Source of the DNA: Candidatus Woesearchaeota archaeon
Lineage (GTDB): Archaea > Nanobdellota > Nanobdellia > Woesearchaeales > B29-G15
Assembly (NCBI GenBank): GCA_003650585.1
Contig: QMQS01000032.1
Span: 1 to 9,644 of the forward strand
DNA: 9,644 bases
Direction: 5' to 3'
Positions 1 through 5,468 of this stretch are shown here, in pieces. The position numbers and the translations under genes are program-made. Positions within the stretch are counted from its first letter, which is position 1. The number at the start of each line of letters is the position of its first letter. The notes under the pieces were generated by a model. The model worked only from the letters and a program-made list of their open reading frames with translations, ran no database searches and was not told the DNA's origin.

Positions 1-39
1 AAGTTGAGAGCACAATTACATTCTAATTTATTGAGAAAG

Positions 40-123
40 TGCGGGGAGGAGGATTCGAACCCCCGCAGGCACTAAGCCAGCAGGTCCTAAGCCTGCCCCG
101 TTTGACCGCTCCGGCATCCCCGC
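40..123 (-). tRNA. tRNA-Leu (anticodon TAG)
   Basis: Read on the minus strand it folds as a class II tRNA. The acceptor GCGGGGA pairs with TCCCCGC, with discriminator A at 40. The anticodon stem GCAGG/CCTGC closes the loop CTTAGGA, giving anticodon TAG, which reads CTA and other CTN leucine codons. The T arm is GGGGG-TTCGAAT-CCTCC with one G-U pair. The variable region of about 15 nt contains a short GGC/GCC stem, as in leucine tRNAs. The 3' CCA is not encoded and no intron is seen. It is divergent from the methyltransferase gene and has its own TATA box near 182-190. Confidence 0.95.
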
Positions 124-143
124 AATGGGCGAAGCAACCTCGT

Positions 144-160
144 ATGTGCCCCCTGCACAT
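144..160 (-). other. Hairpin in the presumed tRNA-Leu leader
   Basis: ATGTGC (144-149) and GCACAT (155-160) form a perfect 6-bp inverted repeat around a 5-nt loop. It lies at the predicted 5' end of the tRNA-Leu precursor. It may stabilise the leader or help processing. No known RNA family is recognised. Confidence 0.4.
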
Positions 161-181
161 CCACCAAGAATAAAGCACTCT

Positions 182-190
182 TTTAAAAAG
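182..190 (-). promoter_or_regulatory. TATA box of tRNA-Leu
   Basis: On the minus strand the sequence reads TTTTTAAAA in an A/T-rich context. Transcription would start about 27 nt downstream, near 159, leaving a leader of about 36 nt before the mature tRNA 5' end at 123. The start point is inferred. Confidence 0.55.
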
Positions 191-212
191 TTTGTTTTTT
201 CTCCATAGAAGC

Positions 213-228
213 ACCATTCCATAATGGT
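213..228. promoter_or_regulatory. Inverted repeat next to the methyltransferase TATA box
   Basis: ACCATT-CCAT-AATGGT is a perfect 6-bp dyad that ends about 5 bp before the TATA box at 233. It overlaps where the TFB-recognition element would lie, so a regulator bound here could block promoter use. The operator role is inferred. Confidence 0.3.
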
Positions 229-232
229 AATG

Positions 233-240
233 TTTATAAG
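233..240 (+). promoter_or_regulatory. TATA box of the isoaspartyl methyltransferase gene
   Basis: TTTATAAG is centred 26-27 nt upstream of the ATG at 263. This is the normal archaeal TATA-to-start-site distance, so the mRNA should be leaderless. It also argues against the in-frame upstream ATG at 224, which lies before the TATA box. Confidence 0.75.
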
Positions 241-262
241 AGTGGGTTTGCTCTTACACACC

Positions 263-1096
263 ATGAATAACGATTCCCTAGTGGACCTCATTGAAAGTGA
301 AACCAATTACCTTAGGGCAAGAAGCAAAAGAAGCAAGAGGGTGTTGGAAGCAATGAGAAAAGTGGATAGAGGTGCTTTCTTGCCAGATGTTCCAGTGGAA
401 TGCTTCTTTTTTGAGCCAAATATAGTCAAAAAGCTAAGAGATCAGCTACTCTCAGGTTCCACAACCAACTCCAAAGAGAGTACAGAAGAACAGCTCGTTA
501 ATTTGGCTACTGGCGCTGTGAAGCTATTAATAAATGCTAGAACCCTTACTGTAAGCTTAAGGGCATTAGCCTACAATAATATCCCATTACCCATAGGCTA
601 TGAACAAACCTGCTCCCAACCCTCTATGGTGGCTTTTATGTGTGATGAGCTAGAGCTCCAACCAGGGATGAAAGTGCTTGAAGTGGGAACAGGGTGTGGC
701 TATCATGCTGCTATTGCCTCAGAGTTGGTTAGTCCAGGGGGCAAAGTAGTGAGTATTGAAATCATACCTGAGCTTCATAAGTTCGCCAAAGAAAACCTCA
801 TTGCTTATTTTGGAGAGAGGGAATTCCACAATAGATTCAAGCTTATATGTGGGGATGGCTCCATGGGCGCTCCTGAAGAGGGGCCATTTGATAGGATATA
901 CTTAACCGCAGGAGTGGAGCAGGACAGGTTTAAACCAGAGGTGTTGGCTGAGCAACTCTCATACGAAGGGGGTATGCTTTTATTCCCAGAAGCAGAGGGA
1001 AAACTAATACTTCAATGCTACAGCTCAGGAAAGAAAGTCGAAGAGAGAGAATTCACAGGTGTTAGGTTTGTTGCCCTCAAGGGCGAGAACACCTAA
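263..1096 (+). CDS. pcm: Protein-L-isoaspartate O-methyltransferase with N-terminal-region insertion
   Basis: This SAM-dependent cytoplasmic enzyme methylates L-isoaspartyl residues in aged proteins so they can revert to aspartate. Family motifs are clear in the 277-aa product: VDRGAFLP (34-41), PLPIGYEQTCSQPSMVA (108-124), the SAM-binding loop LEVGTGCGYHAA (139-150), acidic SIEIIPE (164-170) and GDGSMG with GPFDRIYLTAG (197-217). The usual length is about 210-230 aa. The excess is an insertion of about 58 residues (roughly 42-100) between FLP and the AYxxxPLPIG segment, where normal members have a short linker. It is charged, probably helical, and not recognised. The start at 263 is chosen because the TATA box at 233-240 lies about 27 nt upstream; a start at 224 would be outside the transcript. 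The stop codon overlaps the end of the convergent eL37 gene. The product SAH is the substrate of the hydrolase at 2656-3915. Confidence 0.93.
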   Translation: MNNDSLVDLIESETNYLRARSKRSKRVLEAMRKVDRGAFLPDVPVECFFFEPNIVKKLRDQLLSGSTTNSKESTEEQLVNLATGAVKLLINARTLTVSLRALAYNNIPLPIGYEQTCSQPSMVAFMCDELELQPGMKVLEVGTGCGYHAAIASELVSPGGKVVSIEIIPELHKFAKENLIAYFGEREFHNRFKLICGDGSMGAPEEGPFDRIYLTAGVEQDRFKPEVLAEQLSYEGGMLLFPEAEGKLILQCYSSGKKVEEREFTGVRFVALKGENT

Positions 1097-1260
1097 GCCT
1101 TCTTGTGCCAATTATAAGCCCGCATCTTGCTTGAGTTGCCGTAGCCGCAAGATGAGCATCTCTTCTTTCTGATGTGGAATGTGCGCTTGCCACACCTCCT
1201 ACAAATAGTATGGGTCCTTTTACCTGACTTCTTCCCCATTGAGGGAGTTCCCTTTGTCAT
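1093..1260 (-). CDS. rpl37e: Large-subunit ribosomal protein eL37
   Basis: This is a short gene for a 55-aa basic zinc-ribbon protein of the archaeal/eukaryotic large ribosomal subunit, where eL37 packs into 23S rRNA near the exit-tunnel side. It begins MTKGTPSMGKKSGKRTHTIC and has two CxxC pairs, C20-C23 and C35-C38, in the contexts CRRCGKRTFH and CSSCGYG. These form the zinc site. The tail MRAYNWHKKA is typical of the family, and the length is normal for archaea. The start lies 2 nt after the SmAP stop codon, so the two are very probably co-transcribed and translationally coupled. SmAP-eL37 is a well-known archaeal gene pair. The end overlaps the convergent methyltransferase stop by 4 nt. 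Confidence 0.95.
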   Translation of the reverse strand: MTKGTPSMGKKSGKRTHTICRRCGKRTFHIRKKRCSSCGYGNSSKMRAYNWHKKA

Positions 1261-1262
1261 CT

Positions 1263-1490
1263 TTACTCAACAGCAATAGAAACTATTGTATCCCCTCGGA
1301 TAAACACAGTACCGAGTTTCTTTTTTACCTCGCCCTCTTCTCTAAGTTCTGCCTCGTCTAACACAACATTGATGTGTATGTCAAAGGCATTGAGCTTACC
1401 CACGTACAGGGCTTTGTTCTTGAGTTCAACTATAACTCGCTTTCCTCTTGCTCTGTTCAATGCGTCCAATGGTCTTGGCATTTCTGCCAT
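1263..1490 (-). CDS. Sm-like archaeal RNA-binding protein (SmAP / LSm)
   Basis: This is a 75-aa Sm-fold protein, expected to form a heptameric (or hexameric) ring that binds U-rich RNA and takes part in RNA processing, tRNA or small-RNA metabolism. Visible family features are RPLDALNRARGKRVIVELK (6-24), the Sm1 core GKLNAFDIHINVVLDEAE (31-48) with D37 and N41 of the RNA-binding loop, and the Sm2 motif FIRGDTIVSI (63-72) with R65-G66-D67. The length equals the usual archaeal SmAP. It is the first gene of a two-gene operon with eL37. Unlike most first genes here it has a leader of about 25 nt with a good Shine-Dalgarno sequence (1498-1505) 7 nt before the ATG. Confidence 0.95.
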   Translation of the reverse strand: MAEMPRPLDALNRARGKRVIVELKNKALYVGKLNAFDIHINVVLDEAELREEGEVKKKLGTVFIRGDTIVSIAVE

Positions 1491-1497
1491 AATAAAA

Positions 1498-1505
1498 CAC
1501 CCCTC
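1498..1505 (-). promoter_or_regulatory. Shine-Dalgarno site of SmAP
   Basis: On the minus strand GAGGGGTG lies 7 nt before the ATG at 1490. It supports this start and leadered translation of the SmAP-eL37 mRNA. Confidence 0.65.
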
Positions 1506-1537
1506 GAATTCAAATAACCCTATGGATTTGACTTTGG

Positions 1538-1546
1538 TATTTAAAT
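1538..1546 (-). promoter_or_regulatory. TATA box of the SmAP-eL37 operon
   Basis: The minus strand reads ATTTAAATA. A start about 27 nt downstream, near 1515, would give a leader of about 25 nt that includes the Shine-Dalgarno site. The 72-nt space 1491-1562 otherwise holds only the 3' flank of the broken phosphatase gene. Confidence 0.6.
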
Positions 1547-1562
1547 CTTTTGGATAATTGCT

Positions 1563-2130
1563 TCAAATATCCCTCAGTAAAGCCACTAATTCCTTGTGGA
1601 TATGCCCATTCGAAGCCACCACTGAACCCGCATTTGGATCCCAAGGATGCCCATAAAAGTCTGTGAGTTTGCCTCCTGCCTCCTCAAGAATAACCTTTGC
1701 AGCAGGAATAGCGTGAATGTCTGAGTTGTTGTTTATGTGTGCCTCAACCCTACCGCACGCCACATAGCAAATCTCTAAAGCGGTGGAGCCAATCCTTCTA
1801 AATGCACCACTCACCTCCAATAGTTTTCTGAAATGAGAGAGCCCATGCTTTAGGTTGGCGTTACCACGAGTGTGTATGCCTATGCATAGCAAACTCCTGG
1901 AGAGTTGTGTCACATCAGATACCTTAATCTGTTTATTGTTAAGGAATGCCCCCTTGCCCCGCTCCCCAACAAACAACTCCTCATAGAATGGGTCGTACAA
2001 TCCCAAGCACAAACTCGCCTCTCCTCTGGAGAGTGAGAGCAACACCAAAATGGGGTAGCCCATGTATATAGTTGCGCGTGGAGCTCAAAGGATCAATAAA
2101 CCACACATCTTTGAATCCCTTCTTCACCAT
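1563..2130 (-). pseudogene. Degenerate, frameshifted inositol monophosphatase homologue
   Basis: The reading begins at ATG 2130 with MVKKGFKDVWFIDPLSST and continues NYIHGLPHFGVALTL, then GEFVLGIV. In that frame it stops at 1981-1983 (49 aa). The family continuation, YDPFYEELFVGERGKGAF, lies in another frame from about 1997 down to the stop at 1563, so a 1-nt insertion or 2-nt deletion sits near 1998. The later RRIGSTALEICYVACGRVEA and AKVILEEAGGKLTDFYGHPW also fit the family. Three things are missing. The first 80 or so residues with the metal-binding Glu pair are absent, and a stop at 2155-2157 blocks upstream extension. The DPLDGT motif reads DPLSST, losing the second Asp. The WDxAAG motif reads HAIPAA, losing its Asp. 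It could not be an ordinary phosphatase even with the frame restored. It is the last gene of the SAH hydrolase operon, 1 nt after the kinase-like gene. A sequencing error could explain the frameshift, but not the lost residues. Confidence 0.8.
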
Positions 2131-2131
2131 G

Positions 2132-2659
2132 TTAAGACCTCTGTTTGATTCTAGTCAGCACGAATCTAACCCGCTCCACAACACTTGACTTTGGCAACAA
2201 AACAACCTCATAACCAAGATCAATATAGATTTTCATGATCCTCTTGTGTAACCTCACACCTTCGTCATAACTCTCCTGCCTGCCCTTGTGGCTCTCAAAT
2301 ATCTCACGCCACGGTGGGGCAACAAAGATAGGGTTTTTGTAGCGATAAGCCCTGCCCAAAGCCAACAAGCTTTTCTTAAGCTGATTATCATCAATGTATG
2401 CCAAACAATCTGGGATACCCCTATCAAAGAAGCATACCTTGTTAGGTGGAGCACTCTCATACTGCTTCACTCTGAGTTTAGCAACCTGCTCATTGAACTC
2501 AGTGGAAGTCGTGTCGTATGGTTTGCCCTCTTTCAGCAACCTTGCGATGTAGTCTGAAGCAGCGTCATAAGCACAGTAAAACCCTCTCTGTTCCAATGCC
2601 CTTACCAAGGTTGTCTTGCCAAACCCAGGTCCGCCTGTGACGACAAATATCACACTCAT
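2132..2659 (-). CDS. P-loop NTPase, AAA_28-type predicted kinase
   Basis: This is a 175-aa soluble protein with a P-loop nucleotide-kinase-like fold. It opens MSVIFVVTGGPGFGKTTLVR, giving Walker A GGPGFGKTT at 9-17. AYDAASDYIARLL (30-42) matches the conserved acidic/Ala segment that follows the first helix in AAA_28 proteins. FFDRGIPDCLAY (77-88) is the Walker-B-like DRGxPD motif. YKNPIFVAPPWREIF (about 106-121) is the usual strand leading into the lid, followed by an arginine-containing helix. The length suits this family, whose members are mostly uncharacterised; related P-loop proteins phosphorylate nucleosides or small molecules. The start overlaps the SAH hydrolase stop in an ATGA arrangement and has GGAAGGAAGG just upstream. 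The substrate is unknown. A nucleoside-related role is inferred only from the neighbours. Confidence 0.85.
   Translation of the reverse strand: MSVIFVVTGGPGFGKTTLVRALEQRGFYCAYDAASDYIARLLKEGKPYDTTSTEFNEQVAKLRVKQYESAPPNKVCFFDRGIPDCLAYIDDNQLKKSLLALGRAYRYKNPIFVAPPWREIFESHKGRQESYDEGVRLHKRIMKIYIDLGYEVVLLPKSSVVERVRFVLTRIKQRS
2137..2142 (-). promoter_or_regulatory. Shine-Dalgarno site before the broken phosphatase gene
   Basis: AGAGGT on the minus strand lies 6 nt before ATG 2130, inside the end of the upstream gene. It favours 2130 as the real start, so the missing N-terminal domain is not a start-calling artefact. Confidence 0.45.
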
Positions 2660-3915
2660 GTGCCTTCCTTCCAGTTATTAAGATAAGCAATCTGCTCTTT
2701 GGTAAGTGTATCTATTCTAATACCCATACTCTCAAGCTTCAGCCGGGCTATTTCATCATCAATCTCTTTAGGTAGTTTAATCACACCCACATTTAACTTG
2801 CCCCTGTTTTTGACGAGGTATCCAACAGCTAGGGCTTGCCCAGCGAATGATAGGTCCAAAACACTGCTCGGGTGCCCCTCACCACACACAAGGTTAACGA
2901 GGCGACCCTCCCCGCATAGGTAAACATCCTTCCCATTAATTCTATAACGCTTAAAATAGGGTCTAATCTCCTCTTTTTCAGTGGCGTTCCTTTCCAAAGC
3001 AGCCACATCAATCTCATTATCAAAGTGCCCTGCATTTGCCAGGATTGCAGAGTCCTTCATAAGTCTTATTGCCTCAAATGGCACCACATTCTTGTTGCCA
3101 GTGACTGTTATAAAGATATCCCCAATCTTTGCCGCCTCCATAAGCGGCATAACCAGGTGGCCGTCCATTGCCGCCTGAAGTGCCCTCTTTGGTGAAACCT
3201 CTGTCACAATGACTATTGCCCCTAAGCCCCTGGCTCTTGCAGCAACCCCCTTACCACAATCCCCATAACCAACCACAACCACCTTTTTGCCAGCAATGAG
3301 AACATTTGAAGCTCGGATTATGCCATCAATTGCACTCTGACCAGTGCCATAGTAGTTGTCAAACATATGCTTGGTGAAGTTATCATTCACAGCAATAACT
3401 GGATATCTTAGTTTGCCAGCCCGATGCATTGCCTTCAAGCGCCTCACACCAGTCGTTGTCTCTTCAGTACCACCCCACACCCCATCAAGTAGTTCTGGGT
3501 GTTTCTCATGGAGCATAGTAACCAAGTCACACCCGTCATCCACAGTTATCTGTGGCTTAAAGCTAATAACCCTCTCAATAAACTCATAATACTCCCCCTT
3601 ACTCTCACCCTTGTATCCAAACACACTCACACCAATTTTGGCAAGATAAGCAGCAGAGTTGTCTTGTGTTGAGAGTGGATTACATGAACAAATGCTCACT
3701 AAAGCACCACCTGCAATCAGGGTTTCCACAAGATACGCTGTTTCTGTGGTTATGTGCAATGCCATGCCAACACGAATGCCTTTGAGTGGCTTCTCTCGCT
3801 CGAATCTCTGTTTAATCTTAGTAAGCACTGGCATCTCCTTTATACTGAAAGAGATATTCTTCCTGCCAGTCTCTGCAAGTGAGATATCTCGCACACAATA
3901 TTTATCTTGATTCAT
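2656..3915 (-). CDS. ahcY: Adenosylhomocysteinase (S-adenosylhomocysteine hydrolase), archaeal type
   Basis: This NAD-dependent cytoplasmic enzyme reversibly splits S-adenosylhomocysteine into homocysteine and adenosine, removing the product inhibitor of SAM methyltransferases. The 419-aa product is full length. It shows DISLAETGR (10-18), MALHITTETA with the substrate His (H54), DDGCDL (126-131), GGTEETTTGVRRL (148-160), NDNFTKHMFDNYYGTGQS (177-194) with the Lys and Asp of the active site, the NAD-binding loop VVGYGDCGKGVAARARGLGA (20 residues from 214), VTGNKNV (271-277), NAGHFDNEID (294-303) and GEGHPSSVLDLSFAGQALA (345-363). It ends EQIAYLNNWKEGT, the short archaeal/thermophile form without the eukaryotic KPxxYRY tail. 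Some archaeal relatives act on S-inosylhomocysteine instead, and sequence alone does not settle which applies. The start overlaps the Nudix gene by 14 nt. Confidence 0.96.
   Translation of the reverse strand: MNQDKYCVRDISLAETGRKNISFSIKEMPVLTKIKQRFEREKPLKGIRVGMALHITTETAYLVETLIAGGALVSICSCNPLSTQDNSAAYLAKIGVSVFGYKGESKGEYYEFIERVISFKPQITVDDGCDLVTMLHEKHPELLDGVWGGTEETTTGVRRLKAMHRAGKLRYPVIAVNDNFTKHMFDNYYGTGQSAIDGIIRASNVLIAGKKVVVVGYGDCGKGVAARARGLGAIVIVTEVSPKRALQAAMDGHLVMPLMEAAKIGDIFITVTGNKNVVPFEAIRLMKDSAILANAGHFDNEIDVAALERNATEKEEIRPYFKRYRINGKDVYLCGEGRLVNLVCGEGHPSSVLDLSFAGQALAVGYLVKNRGKLNVGVIKLPKEIDDEIARLKLESMGIRIDTLTKEQIAYLNNWKEGT
2663..2672 (-). promoter_or_regulatory. Shine-Dalgarno site of the P-loop kinase-like gene
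   Basis: GGAAGGAAGG on the minus strand, within the SAH hydrolase 3' end, lies 3 nt before ATG 2659 and supports translational coupling across the 4-nt overlap. Confidence 0.5.
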
Positions 3916-4357
3916 TTTGAGTCAACCATTCGTACACCTCAAACGCCTTTAGAGCAATGTTTTTAACATCAACAGGAACTTGCTTTAGTTCTTCCTTAGT
4001 AAACCACTTATAACCATCAAGCTCTGCTTGGTTGAGTGCTATCTGCTCTGGGTTCTTTGGTTTGCATATATAGAATAAACAACAATGATCATGAGAGCCA
4101 ACACTGTGCACATTTACATAAAAAGGCACGGCAAGCTGCTGCTTTATGTTGCCCTCTTCTGCCACCCTAGTTGTGTTTAGAATTTCTATGTCCAAATTCA
4201 ACTCCTCCTTTATCTCACGTTTCAATGCCTCATCTGGTGTCTCATTTGGTTCAATGTGTCCGCCAGGAGGCAGCCATTTGCCTATTTTTTTGTGCTTGAT
4301 TAAGAGCACTTTATTCCTGTGGATGAGATAACCAGCCACAACAAGGTCTGTTTTCAT
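3902..4357 (-). CDS. Nudix hydrolase
   Basis: This 151-aa protein hydrolyses some nucleoside-diphosphate-linked substrate. VVAGYLIHRNKVLLIKHKK forms the first strands. KWLPPGGHIEPNETPDEA leads into the Nudix box: G33-x5-E39-x7-R47-E48-I-x-E51-E52, then LNL where the consensus has xGU, so the conserved Gly is Asn (N54). The catalytic Glu residues are present. HDHCCLFYICK and YKWFTKEEL are the usual later strand and linker before the C-terminal helix. ATG 4357 is preferred to ATG 4363 because it lies about 27 nt from the TATA centre, as for other genes here; the upstream ATG would lie about 22 nt away. It is first in the operon with SAH hydrolase and overlaps it by 14 nt. The substrate cannot be told; clean-up of modified or methylated nucleotides would fit the context. 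Confidence 0.9.
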   Translation of the reverse strand: MKTDLVVAGYLIHRNKVLLIKHKKIGKWLPPGGHIEPNETPDEALKREIKEELNLDIEILNTTRVAEEGNIKQQLAVPFYVNVHSVGSHDHCCLFYICKPKNPEQIALNQAELDGYKWFTKEELKQVPVDVKNIALKAFEVYEWLTQNESR

Positions 4358-4380
4358 ACGCATTTAAAACTCAAACACTG

Positions 4381-4388
4381 TATTTAAT
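4381..4388 (-). promoter_or_regulatory. TATA box of the Nudix-SAH hydrolase operon
   Basis: The minus strand reads ATTAAATA, preceded by GGGAAAAG as a purine-rich TFB-recognition element. Its centre is 27-28 nt from ATG 4357, predicting a leaderless mRNA. Confidence 0.7.
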
Positions 4389-4428
4389 CTTTTCCCTCTT
4401 AGTATTAATCACTTTAGGATGGAAAATG

Positions 4429-4436
4429 TTTTTAAG
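4429..4436 (+). promoter_or_regulatory. TATA box of the inositol-monophosphatase-family gene
   Basis: TTTTTAAG is preceded by GGAAAATG (TFB-recognition element) and is centred 27-28 nt before ATG 4460. With the minus-strand box at 4381-4388 it makes a compact divergent promoter with mirrored GGAAAA elements at 4390-4395 and 4421-4426. Confidence 0.7.
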
Positions 4437-4459
4437 TTTGTTTGGGTTACAGGACAACC

Positions 4460-5338
4460 ATGAAACTCAGTGAATTAGAGAAAGCAATTATAAGGGGAAT
4501 GGAAGCCACAAAACAAGCCACTGTTGCAGGGTTTGGTAAAGCAAAGGCCATGTCTAAAAGTAGTGGTGATAATGTGGCAAGTAGAACCCTTTCAGCCACT
4601 GACATTCAAAACCAGTTAACAATACTCGAAGAGGTGCACATGGTTGCCCCAGATATAACCATCTCAGTGGAGGAGTGTCTGGAAACACCAACACAACTCC
4701 AGAACAAGTTTTATGCCAATATGGATGCTAGGGTAATGCTAATGCTTGACCCTCTTGATGGGAGTCACGCCTATACACAAAAAAAGAGCACATGGTATGG
4801 TGAGATTGCAGGGGTTGTTGAAAGAGTAGCAAACGATAAGGGTATGATAACCTCTGCAATCGTGTTCTATCCACACCATGGCTTATGGCTCTTAGCAAAA
4901 CCTGGGAGTGTGGAGTGGTTTGATGGAACGAGCGTTTTAGTTTGCGAGCCCTCCCCTTGCCAATTAAACCAGCCCTATTCTACAATATTTGTGTATGACC
5001 ATACGAGGCTTAGGTTAAATCAAGAGGTAACAATCCGGGCTGAGCTTTACTCTATTACTGAGATGCTGATAAAACTGGTAAGGGGCGAGATTACTGGCTT
5101 CTTGAGTGCTAGGGGGCATTTCTATGACAACACAGTGGGTATATGGATCGCCCAGCAACTCGGCTTTAAGGTTGAGTATGCCTCTGGGGAGCAATTCAGC
5201 GGTATAGTACCCTTTGGCGATATAGTTAGAGAGGGTAAAAGGGTAGCCCCAAGGGATGAGCAAGGTTTGATAATTGTGGGTAAGTACAATGATGCTTGGT
5301 TTGAAAGATACAAAAGGGCATACATAGGGCAAAAATGA
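4460..5338 (+). CDS. Inositol-monophosphatase-family phosphatase
   Basis: This 292-aa enzyme is of the Mg2+-dependent, Li+-sensitive phosphatase superfamily (inositol monophosphatase, archaeal fructose-1,6-bisphosphatase, bisphosphate nucleotidase). Metal ligands look intact: ISVEEC (68-73) gives the Glu pair, MLDPLDGSHAY (95-105) is the DPLDG[TS] motif, and the Asp of GHFYDNTVGIWIAQQLG (219-235) stands where WDxAAG is found. SATDIQNQLTILEEV (45-59) matches the T-x-x-D helix before the Glu pair. Around these the sequence is divergent: the segment after DPLDGS (TQKKSTWYGEIAGVVE) lacks the usual NFxxGxPxFAVS pattern, so the substrate is uncertain. The TTG upstream at 4442 is rejected in favour of ATG 4460 because of the TATA spacing. 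It is divergent from the operon that ends in a broken member of the same superfamily. Confidence 0.85.
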   Translation: MKLSELEKAIIRGMEATKQATVAGFGKAKAMSKSSGDNVASRTLSATDIQNQLTILEEVHMVAPDITISVEECLETPTQLQNKFYANMDARVMLMLDPLDGSHAYTQKKSTWYGEIAGVVERVANDKGMITSAIVFYPHHGLWLLAKPGSVEWFDGTSVLVCEPSPCQLNQPYSTIFVYDHTRLRLNQEVTIRAELYSITEMLIKLVRGEITGFLSARGHFYDNTVGIWIAQQLGFKVEYASGEQFSGIVPFGDIVREGKRVAPRDEQGLIIVGKYNDAWFERYKRAYIGQK

Positions 5339-5379
5339 GAGACTCATCAGGAGCAAAAAGAGAGGCACAAATATGTGGA

Positions 5380-5406
5380 TTTTTTGTTACAGGCAACTGT
5401 AAATCC
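5380..5406 (+). other. Hairpin with T-run in the spacer before proS
   Basis: TTACAG-GCAA-CTGTAA (5387-5402) is a 6-bp stem capped by a GNRA-type tetraloop, with outer GGAT/ATCC pairing possible across a bulge. A run of six T (5380-5385) precedes it, and T-runs are terminator signals in archaea. It may mark the 3' end of the phosphatase mRNA. The rest of the 130-nt spacer shows no credible gene. Confidence 0.3.
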
Positions 5407-5437
5407 CTCACAACAAACCCAAGTTAACCACAAAAGT

Positions 5438-5445
5438 TTTATAAA
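5438..5445 (+). promoter_or_regulatory. TATA box of proS
   Basis: TTTATAAA is centred 27-28 nt before ATG 5469. The in-frame ATG at 5445 overlaps this box and would lie upstream of the transcript start, so it is rejected as the start codon. Confidence 0.75.
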
Positions 5446-5468
5446 TGCATCATCTCTTGTGGTGGAGA

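Noticed and set aside
28..306. A 92-codon open frame on the minus strand across the tRNA and the methyltransferase start
   Set aside because: It runs through the tRNA-Leu gene and its promoter and has no recognisable protein motif.
1990..2012. Programmed ribosomal frameshifting in the phosphatase gene
   Set aside because: No slippery heptamer or convincing downstream structure is seen, and the catalytic residues are already lost.
1563..2063. The 166-codon frame starting ATG 2063 as an independent gene
   Set aside because: That ATG has no Shine-Dalgarno site and its first 20 or so residues are out of frame with family sequence, which is found in the frame starting at 2130.
5015..5368. A 117-codon minus-strand frame opposite the phosphatase gene
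   Set aside because: It is a shadow of the intact phosphatase frame, has no family motifs, and no promoter or ribosome binding site fits it.
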